64,000 nucleotides of DNA from Dipteronia dyeriana (taxonomy: Eukaryota > Streptophyta > Magnoliopsida > Sapindales > Sapindaceae). The stretch is from the NCBI GenBank assembly GCA_032871835.1, contig CM065295.1, positions 41,538,360 to 41,602,359 of the forward strand, given 5' to 3'. This document shows, one piece after another, positions 1 through 13,300 of the stretch. Both the position numbers and the translations under genes were made by a program. The first letter of the stretch is position 1, and each line of letters begins with the position of its first letter. A model generated the notes under the pieces. That model worked only from the letters and a program-made list of their open reading frames with translations, was not told where the DNA came from and made no database searches.

Positions 1-740
1 ATAATGATAATACTTGTGTTTGAATGTTTCAAGGCTCAAAGATTCCTCTATATGTATCACATCTTACGTCATTTGGAGAGTGGTAGATGTTGATTAATAA
101 GGTTGCACCTATGATGAGTTTGTGATAACTTAACTGTGTTAGCACCACTTGTGCGACTGGGAGATGTTAGTATATTTGGGTATGAGTTGGAGACTCATTA
201 TACTTCCAAGTGGACCAATCCCAAGTCTAAGCCCATACAAATCTCATGTAAAGCCCAAGCATGAGCTCATGCACCAATAACTGCATGAGCAGTTTTATAA
301 AAGGCAAGTATCAGTTTTACAAACCGATATATATACACACAAGGAGATACACAAAAAAAAAACTGTGTACGTGAATATTTATGTGGTCTAGTAGCATGTA
401 TGCAAGGCAACAAAATATGTAAGTGTTATGTCATGTGTATATTTCGGTGCAAAGAATAACACGGTGAGTGTGTGATTCAGTGTAGGTACAATAGAAAGAA
501 CACAATATACAGAGTGATAAACACAAAGAGATGTGAAGAAAATTATGAGAGAATTTTCTCTCATCCAATATCAAAGTGTGGGTATATGCATTGTGATCAG
601 AGGGGGCTTTCCGATCGCGTGATCGTCCTTCGACTGGTGGTACAATCCCAGGTGTTCGATCCGTTTCTGCTGCTGGAGTTTGGTTTCCAATAATGAACAG
701 TAATCCAAATTCATTTTTATTTGTATCGAATTTACTTTCA
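1..740 (+). mobile_element. Ty1/copia element, 3' end and 3' LTR (left-truncated by window)
   Basis: Bases 1-164 match the last internal stretch of the full copia element further on (about 49730-49887), including the purine-rich tract GACTGGGAGA just before the LTR. The LTR starts TGTTAGTATATTTGGG at 165 and ends TTTACTTTCA at 740. It is about 576 bp, slightly shorter than the 624- and 608-bp LTRs of copia element 6, with which it shares blocks along its whole length, so the two belong to one family. The 5' part of the element lies outside the window, so its target duplication cannot be checked. The short reading frames here are LTR noise. Confidence 0.8.
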
Positions 741-2179
741 TTATGTGTCTTATTCATTTATAGCACTTGTATATATTTTCAGTAACACTAACAAAGTTCC
801 TATCCTGAATAAGAAATTATCTTTCGAAGTCTTCCTTTTGATTTATATTTATTCAAAGTTAGGGAAGTACATTTTCCCATAATAATTAAGCAAGCATAGG
901 ACTAATATAATATATATAGCTCAGCTCTAGAGTCTAGAGATGATATTTGATTGTCTTGCATTGTGTCGTCAGAATGGGACAAACTAGAATCTACTGCCCT
1001 AGCTGAGAAAGTTCAACAATTACATGCAAATGGTGGAGCTTTATAACTACCTATCACCTAGGCAAGGAGAGCGAATTCTTCTCTAATTATCAAAGGATTG
1101 TATAGGAGCTTCAAAGTGAGAGAGAAAGATGATGAAGAAGTCAAACATATATTAATTAGTACCTGAACTCCCAAAAAAAAAACATATAAATAGTACCTAA
1201 TTCAAGACCAAAATAAAGCCTCTAAAGTCTAAACCCAGTTGAATGAAAGGTAGGAATTACTTATCATCTGTATTGTCCTAATTCCTATTATCCTATTAGA
1301 CCCAATAATAGAAGATTAAAAATTAAAGTATTAGGGATTTAGGGTTAAGTGTTGAATTCGGTGTTGTAATCATAAATGAAAAGGTAAGTTTGTGTGTTGT
1401 TTTAGATATATAACATTAAATATAAATAAATAACATCACGCACTAAATAAGACCTATATAAATGAATTTTACATGTACTTTAAAGTATTTAGAGAGTATC
1501 ATTTTTTTATATATAATTAATATATATCAATAATTGCTTTTAACTTGTCTTTAAGGCACTCTTCAATAGTCTAATTTAATACGTGTTTAGGGTTAATATT
1601 AATTACTTCTGATGAAATTTACACTATATAGATTAAACCTATGTGATGGCCATAGTTAAAAATGTTAGAAAACCCACGTGTGAAGTTAGAAATAATTGGA
1701 ATGAATCCCACATTGAAAACATAAAGTAAAATCTCTAATTTAAAAACTGATAAGACTTACCTTAATCAGTTGATCTATATTTGTAATTGGGAAGCAAATA
1801 AAATGATACAGGAATTTAACAAACCTAATTGTCCAAATGTAACTTACATCCCTTATCAAAAGCAATGGAAACTTTAATTTGTCTGAAATATAAAAATACT
1901 GCCACTTTGGAGAAAATTTTGGTTCAAATCGTAACTCTTTATTTGTCCATTGTAACTTTATTATCCTGCTTCTAAAAAAACAATGATTGGGTGGCAATAC
2001 AGAAAGGCCGTGACAAATGACCATAAAAAGGACATGAAACCAATAAATTAAATTATCTATTATTAATAAAAATATTCACATACAAATAAATTGGGATCAA
2101 TCCCACACAAGAGGATAAGATGACCGGAAACAGCATGTACAGGTATTTACAGAAATGAATAAACAGCTTTTACTTGATT
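741..2179. other. Intergenic, AT-rich; probable 3' UTR of the Atos gene at its right end
   Basis: No convincing gene was seen. The right few hundred bases lie downstream of the Atos stop codon on the minus strand and presumably hold its 3' UTR and polyadenylation site; several AATAAA-like words occur on that strand. The minus-strand frame at 1740-2024 has no recognisable domain and is treated as chance. Confidence 0.5.
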
Positions 2180-4341
2180 TCAGTTGCTTATGTCAAAGTA
2201 CTTTGGATCCGATGGAAAATCATATAACACATGTAACTGCAATGTGAAACAACATTCCTATGAGACCGGACCAGGGAAAGTGAAGGAACCGGGATTCATT
2301 TGGTTGAATGCTTTCAAGTAAGATTATTCACAAGATGTGACAATAGAGCTAAACATCAACCATGAATTAAATTCTTAGGCAAAGGAAATTACATCCAGTA
2401 CACATCAGAAGCATAACTTTCTGTGCTTACTGCTTAATTCTTATTATGAAGTCGTCACTAGTCACAATATACCCTAACAAGTCCATGTATACCTTTACTA
2501 TGCTAACAGAGAATTGTCAAACTGCATGTATATGCAAACAGGCAATGGATGTCATAGGTCTACACCAGATGCACGAATACAGAATACTAACAGATAACTG
2601 GAAACAATGATAAGTAAATGCAGGAACACGCATCACAAGAAACATAATCAAAACCAGTTCGTAGGAGACAGGTAAAAGAAGGGTACCTTGCCCTCATCAG
2701 CATCTGAATGGCGTTGGGGGAATACCACCCTCATATCGCTATACAAGTAGAAGCGTCGCTCCCCTTCACTCTCCTTGTTATTTCTTGTTGGTGCACATAA
2801 AGGATCAGATTTGCACCTCTGGACGAATCTTGAACATCTCTTGGGCAAAGGACACAAAAAGCGGAGGTGAAGGGCATAGCGCAAAACACCAGCAGCAGTA
2901 GAATTCCCATTGGCCTTTATAGGACTATGTACAGATTTGTTCACACTTCCATGGCACGTGTTTGATGGGCTGTTGTCCTTCCCACCTGTGTTCATATGTT
3001 CCCCTATGTTGAATCCATGAGAATTATTGGCATGATTCCCATTATAGCCTGAGCCTTCAATTTCAATCTCTTTTGTAGTCTCATTTGGAGATTGATGCCC
3101 AATATCAAGTTCATTTGAACTGGAAAACTCTCTGCTAAGAGATAAGGAATGACCAATGTCTGGAGAAAAAGATGGCTTGATCTCACTTTTTATAACAGCA
3201 TCTCTCTGCCTTCCATCTCCAGATAAAGAGGGTGGTGCAGAAGCAGAAGAGGCTAAAGTGATTTTTTGACGGATAAATGTCTATTTGAATATGCATTTGG
3301 TTCAAAGAAAACAATCACTATAATAATCTCTGCCAATTCCAGTATTATTAATAATTCAAAAGCAGTAGATAGAACATTCTGAAACTAAACACAGAATAGA
3401 GGATCAAACCAAGAATACAAAACCAACAATTCTGATGTATGCATCAATATGACATATTGACATGACAGTATGTTATAGGTATCTTGACAGAGCAAAGGAA
3501 TTTTACATCAGCCTCAACTGGCCTGATTTACGTCAGCTCGCTCCAAAACTACCAAAATATGCAATGGAGTAACACTTTATCACACAAACTGCAGACCATT
3601 GCTACATGATTGAACTCAAGAAAGTACAACCTCAACCCAAAACACAGTTTGGATTATCATCTCAACCAATCTAGAGAAAAACCTAAACAAACTGAAAACA
3701 ACAAAAAGTGAAACAGCTTAGACAGGAAAACCAAGGAGGAATTCGCACTCAAACTGAAGTTTGGAACCACAAAGTTCATGCTGACCTTGGGATCACCTCA
3801 TTTATGCCCAGTGGTACCACTTGCACAGCCTACAAACTTATCCATCAAACCTCCCTCACCTCATGTATTTTTTCCAAAGGATCCTGGAAAATTACCTTTA
3901 TGAACCACTCTTAAATTTCAGGACATCTAATCAAACTCTCCCCTCAGGGAATGGAATGTTAAAAGGGTTATATTGAGTCAAACAAGCCACTATTTGCTTT
4001 TCCAACTTTTTCCGTTTGTGCATATTTTTAAACACTTCATGCTCTTAAATGCATAGAAAAGGTGGAGCATCAACATAAAAGTATCCATATACACACCATG
4101 TGTTTATTATGTATCTATATGTAATAATATAAGAGAAACATATGTGGAACATATAACTATAAAATAAATCATTGCGATCATAACGATAAGTTCCAATGAT
4201 TCTTTAAAATAAAAATGTGGCTCCAATTAATGAAATGCTAGAATTTAATATTTGGCCTACCTTAGTACCAAAAGGCATCTCACTCAAATCATAGTTACAG
4301 AAGAAGGTATGAATAGGTGTCTTTTCTGGATTGCTGAGAAC
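2180..4341 (-). CDS. Atos homologue, coding exons 3-5 (C-terminal part)
   Basis: Exon 3 (4341-4261) is only 81 bp. It encodes the beta-strand stretch [14 protein letters not shown] and [12 protein letters not shown], with TTTCAG acceptor and AAG|GTAGGCC donor. Exon 4 (3280-2687) starts [12 protein letters not shown] after AAATAG and ends DADEGK at AAG|GTACCC. Exon 5 (2236-2180) encodes the last 18 residues after TTGCAG. The exons lie across a retrotransposon from exons 1-2 but stay in phase. They supply the conserved C-terminal domain, so the locus is not simply a truncated gene. Confidence 0.88.
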
Positions 4342-7300
4342 CTGAAACCAGTTCAGTCTGTCAGGGTATAACGGACATCTAAGGTTTATATTTTATATTT
4401 TTTTTTTAAGCTATACAAACACAAATATACAAAACAACTAATCATATCAAGATGTGACCAAAAACACCATTCAGTAGATGGCAAAAAGTACCTTTTTACA
4501 AATAGTCATGTGAGTCTCCTAACAATTCACTTATCTGAAGACAATTCTGATGGGGAAGTGGTTAGGGATTTAAAAACTTACGTTACACGTAAACTCCGGA
4601 AAGATAACTAGGGATTTTGTGGATATTATCTTTTGTTATTTTATTAGATATTATCTCCTTTAGAGATAATTGATTCAGGTTATTATCTTTAGGTGTTTGT
4701 TTTTATTTGAACTCTTTGTATTTATTCTCTTGTATCTACTCTTTATAAAAGGCCCCTTTAGAGCCTTTTGTAGGGTTAGACTTGATGAATTGAATAAAGA
4801 ATTGAATTGCTGTTTTTTCCATTCCCCTTGTCTGGTTCTATTTCCTTCTGGTCCTACATCAATTGGTATCAGAGCTATTTTCACTCCTACTCGCTTCCGT
4901 CAATTTCTTTTTTCTTTTTTTTTTTCCACACAAATCAGTCCACAAAACTTCGTACACACCTAGCCAGACAACATACACACCCCAGAATCCTCCAATCTCG
5001 GCTGTACACGCGCCCACGCGCCACCGCCGGTGACTGTGTGTGGCTCCCACCGACGGTACCATCAGAGACAGACAACGCCGGCCGTCACTTTTCCTTTCAT
5101 CACCGACGTCCAGTTCTGCCTCGATTACCGTAGATCTACGTCACAAACAACTGGCCGCTGCAGCTCTCATTCGCCGCCGATCGCCGGAGCGTGGCTTCTC
5201 ACCGCCGAGCCCAGCCGATTCGTCGGCGTCCTCTTCTTCGACCAAAGGTTCAGTTTCCAGTCTAAGGGTGTTCGGGTGGTCGGTTTGTCGACCAGGTCCT
5301 TCACAGCAATTTCTAACAATTGGAGGGTCTAGTGGAGATTTGCCTGGGCATCTGTGCTGATCACGAAACTTACTGGGGTTTTTTGCAATTACATATACTT
5401 CAGGGAGTATTTCGTAATTATACAATCTGGAGGGACTTTTTAGCAATTTTTCACATCAACAAATTTCAGTTCATCAACGGTTAGCTTACTTCAGAGGAAA
5501 GGTTAGCTATTCTGATTTCACTATTCATTGGTTTTTTGTTAAATTTGCAGGCCTTTCTTACTTATTTGCTTAGATCTAGCCTTTTTATTTAAATTTTAGT
5601 TTTATTTAATTATTTTTCTTTTTATTCATTTTTCTTTTTTTTTCTTTTTTTCTTTTTGTTATTTTGCTTTTATTCTAGTTTTCTTTCATAAATCACAAGC
5701 AGATTCATTAAAAAAAAAAAAAAAAAACCTAGTATTAGTCAACCGTTTATTGGAATTGAGTATTTGGTTGTGGACGTACATGTCTAGGAAAGTTCTGTCT
5801 AAGGAGGCTGATTCTTAAGTGTGTCCATTGTGACCCTCCACCTTTTCCTGGGAACTTACCTGGTGTATTGTTCACAATTGAGTACACTATCTTATAAACA
5901 AACCATTTAGAGTCATAGGTGGTTTATTGTGCACATACGGCTACTTTATTTTAATTATTACTTGTTTTCACTTACTCGTACACATAATGGTTACCAAACA
6001 AGATTTTGAAAAGTCTAACCAGGATCTTAATGACAAAATCACGGCAGTCCAAAATGACATTGGGAAACAAATATTTGACCTTACAAATGAAATGCGTAAT
6101 ACCTTTACCCGTATCGAGGCCCGGATCACTGATTTTAACACTCACCACTCTCCTAGGGATAGAGGTAAACAATCTATGGAAGAACATGTTACTGGTCTAC
6201 CATGAGTCAAGGTACACAAGCCCCAAGTCATATACATCCGAGTTCGTCCAATGTAGGCCTTAGGGCTTCAACCTCTAGGATCCTCCCTTTACATAGGAAT
6301 TCACAACCCTTTCGACCTGAGTCAGATAATGAACCTGATGAATATAGACAACCTAGGCATGCCTTTAGAGGTCTCCCTGTTGAGGATCATGACGTTAGGC
6401 GTCCACCTAATCTTCTTCCTCGTCGGAATTTTGACCACTATAGGAACCCCTTTGATGACCGTAGAGATTTCCATAGAAGGTTTTCTGATGACCATTTTGA
6501 TCTCGTTAGAAGGGTTAAGGTAGATGCCCCGGAATTTGATGGTAGGTTAGATGCCAATGTCTTCCTAGATTGGCTTGCTGCCATGGATGACTACTTTGAG
6601 TGGTATCCTATGAGTGACGAACAAAAAATTAGTTTTGCCAAACTTAAGCTCGTCGGTTCTGCTAAGAAATATTGGCGGAACGTCCAAATGCAGTTTGATC
6701 GTCTAGGTCAGGATCCCATCACCCTTTGATCTGAGATGAAAATCAAGTTGAGAGAGAAATACCTGTCTACCTATTATCATAATGCGTTACTAGACCAGTA
6801 CCTTAACATTAAACAATCTTCGTCTAGTGTCAATGACTACATGTCTGTATTTGATGACCTGTTGATAAGATGTAATATCAAAGAAGAACTCGATGTAACT
6901 GTGGCTAGATTCCTAAATGGCCTTAAGTTTGAACTCAAACGTGTGGTTAGCATGCACAATCCCGAGACTTTAGAAGATGCCTACTCTAAAGCTCTAGAGG
7001 CTGAGAAATACCTTTGTCCTTATCCCTCTAGGCGCCCACCGGGTAACTCTCACCAAACTCGTCCTACTCCACCTGAGGGTTCCCAATCCTTCAACTATAG
7101 AGGGGTTAATACTTCAACCTCAAATGCTCCATTTGAATCTCGACCTCCTATACTGAGAGATAGGACCATCATTCCTTCTACAGTTCGTCCTCATAACCCT
7201 AATATTGAGTGCCACCATTGTCATGCTAAGGGCCATATCGCTTCTCGATGCCCACAGCGTACCTTAACCATAGGCCAAGGGTATGATGACTATTATCCTC

Positions 7301-10300
7301 CTGACCCTACGGATGAGGTCGTCGAGCCTATAGAGGATATCCATTATTTAGAACTTGATGCCGATTTAGATCTTGATGCCGATCTAGATGATAGAGGGTT
7401 TAAGGGTCAGTTGCATATGATGAGATGTATATTCTCTAAACCGGTTAGTGCTGATACCTGGAAACGAACGAATGTATTCCATACATTTATTCAATTGAAA
7501 GGTAAAAGTTGTAAGTTAGTGATAGATGGGGGTAGCACAATGAATATTGTTTCTAATGCTGCGGTAACTAGATTTCAACTCACTCCGGAACCTCATCCAC
7601 ACCCATTTCGAGTTGCTTGGGTAGATAAGACTTCGTTGCCCGTTTCTCATAGGTGTCTTGTTCCCCTGTCCTTAGGCTCTTATTCAGAAACCATTTACTG
7701 TGGCATCCTTCCTATGGAAGTTGCTCACATCCTCTTAGGACGTCCTTGGTTATATGACCTTGACGTCAAGAGTTTTGGTCGAACGAATACTTATATGTTT
7801 ACCCATCAAGGTAAGACTATTACCCTACAACCTGCTAAATCTAAGGATAGCATCCCAACAAAGACTAACACATCAGTGGTTGATAAACCTTCACCGACTG
7901 TGCCCCCCAAACACAACCTTCATATCTTAGGTCCTAGGGAATTCATATGACACAACCACCAGTTTGGGATTGTGTACGCATTAGTGATATGAGAGCAAAC
8001 CAATGACACTCCTACCTTAGGGTTCGATCCCACCCCCGCAGTTAGATAGTTACTAGACGAATTCGTCGATATGACTCCTCCGGACTTGCTCAACGAGTTA
8101 CCACCTATGCGGGATATCCAACATGCCATTGACCTGGTCCCAAGCTCCCAACTTCCCAACCTTCCACATTATCGAATGAACCTTACTGAACGAGCTGAAT
8201 TGAGCAAACAGGTAGAGGGACTTTTAGAGAAGGGGTTTGTTCATCATAGTCTTAGCTCTTGCACTGGTCCTGTCCTACTTACTCCAAAGAAGGACGGATC
8301 TTGACGAATGTGTATTGATCGTCGAGCCATTAATAAAATCACAGTCAAGTATAGGTTTCCTATTCCTAGACTCAAGGACATGTTAGATGAGTTAGCTGGT
8401 GCTCAATGGTTCTCCAAAATAGACCTACGTAGTGGGTATCACCAAATCAGGATTCGCCCTGGGGATGAGTGGAAAACTGCATTCAAATCCCCCGACAGTT
8501 TGTATGAGTGGTTAGTTATGCCCTTTGGAATGTCCAATGCCCCTAGTACATTCATGAGAATGATGACACACATGCTTCGTTCCTATATTGGCAAGTTTCT
8601 CGTTGTCTACTTCGATGACATCCTTATCTATAGTAAGACCGAGAAAGAACATCTAGCTCACCTTAAAAAGGTTTTTCTTACACTTATGGCAGAGAAGTTG
8701 TATGTGAACCTTAAGAAATGCTCATTCTTGCAATCTCACGTCCTTTTCCCAGGATTTATTGTCTCGGCTTTAGGTATCATTGCAGATCCTGCTAAGGTTA
8801 GTGCTATTCGAGATTGGCCTACACCTAGAACCTTAACTGAGGTCCGTAGCTTCCATGGGCTAGCATCATTTTATAGGAGGTTCATTCGACACTTTAGCAC
8901 CATCATGGCGCCAATCTCAAATTGTCTAAAAAGGGGCGAGTTCAATTGGGACTCGGGAGCTAATAAAGCATTTCTTGAAATTAAGCAGATAATGACTGAG
9001 GCACCTGTTTTGCGCCATCCTGACTTTTCCAAAACCTTTGAGATTTCATGTGATGCATCTGGAGTAGGTATTGGAGGGGTACTTAGTCAGGAGGGTCACC
9101 CAGTACCTTTTTTTAGTGAGAAACTGAACTCAGCCAAACAAAAGTATTCGACCTATGATAACGAGTTCTATGCAATCGCTAGGGCTCTTCATTATTGGCA
9201 GTACTACCTTTTTCCAAATGAGTTTTTCCTTTACTCTGACCATCAAGCTCTACGTTACCTACAGTCCCAAAAACAATTGAACCCTAGAAATGTCAAATGG
9301 TCTGAATTCCTTCAAACATTCACCTTTGCTATTAGACATCGTCCTGGGGTAGATAATAAAGTTACAGATGCTCTTAGTCGTGTTCTGATGGTGGTCCAGT
9401 CTTTAAGTGTCACAGTTCCAGGATTGGATAGGATCAAATCCGAATATTCCACCTGCCCAGACTTCGGCATTATATTCCAAGAAATTTTGGATGGTCATCG
9501 TCGAGACCATGTAGATTTTGTCATTAGGGATGGTTATCTATTCCGTGGGTTCCACCTTTGTCTCCCTCGTACTTCGCTTCGTGACTTTTTAGTTTGGGAA
9601 TTGCATGCTGGTGGGTTGGCCGGTCATTTAGGTCGGGATAAAACCATAGCTTTGGTTGCAGATAGGTTTTATTGGCCTTCTTTGAAACGTGATGTAGCTA
9701 GGATAGTTTCCCAGTGTAGGACCTGTCACTTAGCTAAGGCTACAAAACAGAACACCAGTCTTTATACACATTTGCCTGTGCCTCACACCCCTTTGAGAGA
9801 TTTAAGCATGGACTTTGTTTTAGGGTTACCCAAAACGGTACGTGCTCATGACTCAATAATGGCGGTAGTTGATAGATTCTCTAAGATGGCCCATTTTATC
9901 CCCTGTTCCAAAACAGTTGATGCTTCATTTGTCGCACGATTGTTCTTTAGGGAGATTGTACGTCTATATGGATTGCCTGTTACCATTGTGTCTGATCGTG
10001 ATGTACATTTCATGAGTTATTTTTGGAAGACTTTATGGAAATTATTTGGTACTACCCTTAAGTTCTCATCTGCCTTTCATTCCCAAACTGATGGTCAAAC
10101 TGAGGTCGTTAATCGTAGCTTAGGCAACCTTCTTAGATGTGTGGTCGGTGATAAACTTGGTAATTGGGACCTTTTTCTTCCTATGGCTGAATTTGCTTAC
10201 AATAACTCTATCCACCGAACCACTGGAAAAAGCCCATTTATGATTGTTCATGGCCTTCCACCTCGTCAACCTATTGACTTGGCACCATTACCGCTTGAGT

Positions 10301-13300
10301 CACGTATGTTTAAATTTACTACTGATTTTGCCACTCATATGCATAACTTACATACTGAAGTACGTTGCCAAATTGCATTAAGTAATGATAACTATAAATT
10401 GACTGTTGATGTGCACCGTAGACCGTTAGAGTTTAGGGAGGGTGACTTTGTCATGGTTCGCATATGCCCTGCCCGTTTTCCCCCACATTCTGTTAAAAAA
10501 TTGCATGCTCGTGCCACTGGCCCTTTTCGTGTTCTCAAACGGCTCGGTTCTAATGCTTATTTGCTTGATTTGCCTGCTGATTTAACAACTAGTCCAGTGT
10601 TTAACGTATCGGACTTGTATCCTTACCGGGGTACGTTCGAGCCCCCTGTTATTACCTCTGATGTCTCTACAGGTCCTTCTGGTAGCCCATTGCCTTGCAT
10701 TCCGTCTGTAGCAGCCAATCATGTCGATCAGATTGAACAGATATTGGATGATCGCCTTATTGCCTCTACTCAGGGTGGTTGTCGACAATTTTTGGTTCGT
10801 TGGCACGGACGTTCTTCGACTGAGGACACTTGGATTTCGAAGTCCGAAGTTCGTGGTCTTGCCCCGTCCCTATTGGAAGATTATTTATAACACCACTCGC
10901 AGGAGACGGGTTCTTTTCAACCGGGGGAGAATGATGGGGAAGTGGTTAGGGATCTAAGAACTTATGTTAGACGTAAACTCCAGAAAGATAATTAGGGATT
11001 TTGTGGATATTATCTTTTGTTATTTTATTAGATATTTTCTTTTATTTATCTTTAGATATCATCTTTCGGTGTTTGTTTTTATTTTAACTCTTTGTATTTA
11101 TCTCTTGTATCTGATCTTTATAAAAGGCCCCTTTAGAGCCTTTTGTAGGGTTAGACTTTATGAATTGAATAAAGAATTGAATTTGTGTTTTCCAATCCCC
11201 TTTTCTGGTTCTATTTCCTTCTAGTCCTACATCAAATTCCCTCTCAAGTGGGATGTGAGTCTCTTGATAACATGTTTAATCCTACATTTTATGTATCTAT
11301 ATATTATATGGTCACAGCACTTTAGCCAAGTTTTTGACGTGTTGACAAAAATCTGGAAATCATCTCTCATCTCACTGTTTTGTTGTTCTAATAACATTGA
11401 TTAGGTAATTAAACCTTTTCTGTCTAAGGGAATCTTCTTCAATCAAATATAACAGAAAGAAAAATATACAGGGATGATAAGGAAGTAATGGTAATTACAA
11501 AGAACGACAAGCAGTAACCACAACGAAGTGAGAGCCTACTAGTATAACAAACAAGTACGCAGACCACACGTGGATGCATCATAACAATCAACTATTGTTT
11601 GATATGTCCTAATATGTTAATATAAATAAATCACTCTTCTGAGGTTATAAAATTTAAACTACATACAATGTCAACATCCATATAACATATTCATCGAAAA
11701 ATAAAATTCAGCAGTCATGAATCATGCTGTCCAAAATTTAACGACAATCTTTTGGACAAAATATTAATTACCAATTGTATGCGCCCTTTCATAGGTATAC
11801 GCAAGCGACTCCTATCTGCTTGTGAATCATCAATGCTAAGGCTCCTTCTCATTTTTGGGCCTCTACACTTGTCTGATGGCAAATGCCCTGAAAGATTTAT
11901 TGATGAATAGTATAGCAAGTAGTTGTTTCCATCAACACTATTTACGGCAAATGGACGTTTCTGAGATTTTGGTGAGAAATTTCCTCCAGTCACATTAAGA
12001 ACGGCCAGGAAACCATCAATTTTCTGAATAATAGAAACGACAAACAAATATTAGATGTTTGTAGAAACCCTCTGTTCATGGACAATATTATGAATCAAGA
12101 ACATGATTACCACCTTATGTAATAAGATATGAGTGCTAGCCTGATTAACTTTTCCAGATAATAACCGACCAGACAACAAGGACTCCTCAAATGAGCCAAC
12201 CAAGGACCTCCTAACTGGCAATCCGCTGACACTTCTAGCCAATTTGACACATTGAGTGCTAAGGTCCGAATGCTGCCCCCAATGCCATCCTGTCCCACAA
12301 GCAACCACCTCAGGTGTAAACTGATCAAACTTTCTCTGAAAATAGCCAAAATCTTCTAATGATTTACTTGGCATCCCGCAATCGTCATCCTTCCGGGAAG
12401 ATAAAATGCCTGAGAAAGTTCCATCAAGTGATTGTTGCATATCTTTCAAGGTTATATAGTTATCATCTAATTCTTTTCTGACACTTCTGCATCCTCCTGC
12501 AGATTTTATTCTTTCAGAGAATTTGGGACCGAGTGGAGACAATGTCAGGGGAGGTGATACCACCTTTTTCTTTGGTATTGCTATTGCGCCAGCTGGTGAC
12601 CTTACTTTAGTTGTTTCTCCAGAATACTTACATCCAGATGAAGATATAAGCTGACTATGAGACTGCACCTTGTTGTTCCCAATCACAGGACCATCACTGA
12701 AAAAATTGAAGTCTTCTCCACAACTATAATCTGGTAAATTCCTCCAATCTGGAAAACTTGATGTAGAGCATGATGGGGGATTGAAATGATCGGAATTGCC
12801 AGTATGAGCTTTCTTATGCTCATGTGACAAAGATAGATGATAGTTATGGTTTTTGTCTTGGAAAGCACTCTGATGATTACCACCACCAATGTCCAGAGCA
12901 TCGCCATTAAATTGATCAGGAAGAAGCATCCCACTCAAAGGAGGCAGTAATCGCTTCCTGACTAATGACCCAGTGGCCTCAGCTGGATTGCCAGTGACAC
13001 TAAACACAGTGGACGAAGACTGATTTCCACTGACTGCCTCAGCAGGAGGATGCAATGCTTTTGATTCAAAACCCATTATCCTAGGAAGGGGTTTTTGAAT
13101 ATTAGAAGTGAAGCGCCAATGTTCTCCCACTGAGCTATTCTTCAACCAATGTATATTTGACCGACCTTCTTTTAAAATATGCAAAGCATCAGATCCCTTC
13201 GGACATTCTGCTACGATTTTCCTAGGGAAATCTCCAAAAGAAGAGCATGGAAAATCCACCTGCATTCGACTGCCCAGGTTTCCTCCATGCATCCCAATTA

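Larger units (their letters stand above)
4548..11234 (+). mobile_element. Ty3/gypsy chromovirus (element 1), complete with both LTRs
   Basis: The borders are exact. A 5-bp target duplication AATTC sits at 4543-4547 and 11235-11239, and the LTRs run TGATGGGGAAG ... CCTACATCA. The primer site is a perfect 12-base initiator-Met tRNA match, TGGTATCAGAGC. The purine tract CGGGGGAGAA precedes the 3' LTR. Domain order is Gag (zinc knuckle), protease, reverse transcriptase, RNase H, integrase and chromodomain, which defines a chromovirus. The short LTRs suggest a Reina- or Galadriel-like lineage, but this was not resolved. The coding region has several in-frame stops and the LTRs differ at many positions, so the copy is old and not autonomous. 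Confidence 0.95.
4342..11771 (-). other. Atos intron 2 enlarged by a Ty3 element
   Basis: The intron is 7,430 bp, of which 6,687 bp is Ty3 element 1 plus a 5-bp target duplication. The remaining roughly 740 bp is ordinary AT-rich intron sequence on both sides (4342-4542 and 11240-11771). The element lies in the orientation opposite to the gene, so its own poly(A) signals are not on the gene's sense strand. Confidence 0.85.

Noticed and set aside
431..757. Minus-strand 108-residue frame and overlapping plus-strand frame at 472-693
   Set aside because: Both lie within a copia LTR (165-740) and are not conserved as frames in the LTRs of copia element 6.
4807..5446. Several overlapping frames on both strands, GC-richer ([14 protein letters not shown], etc.)
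   Set aside because: They lie in the leader between the primer site and Gag of Ty3 element 1. They start across the LTR/primer site and have no Gag motif.
12107..12934. Minus-strand frames in other registers (12107-12349, 12683-12934)
   Set aside because: They are shadows of Atos exon 1 with no own features.
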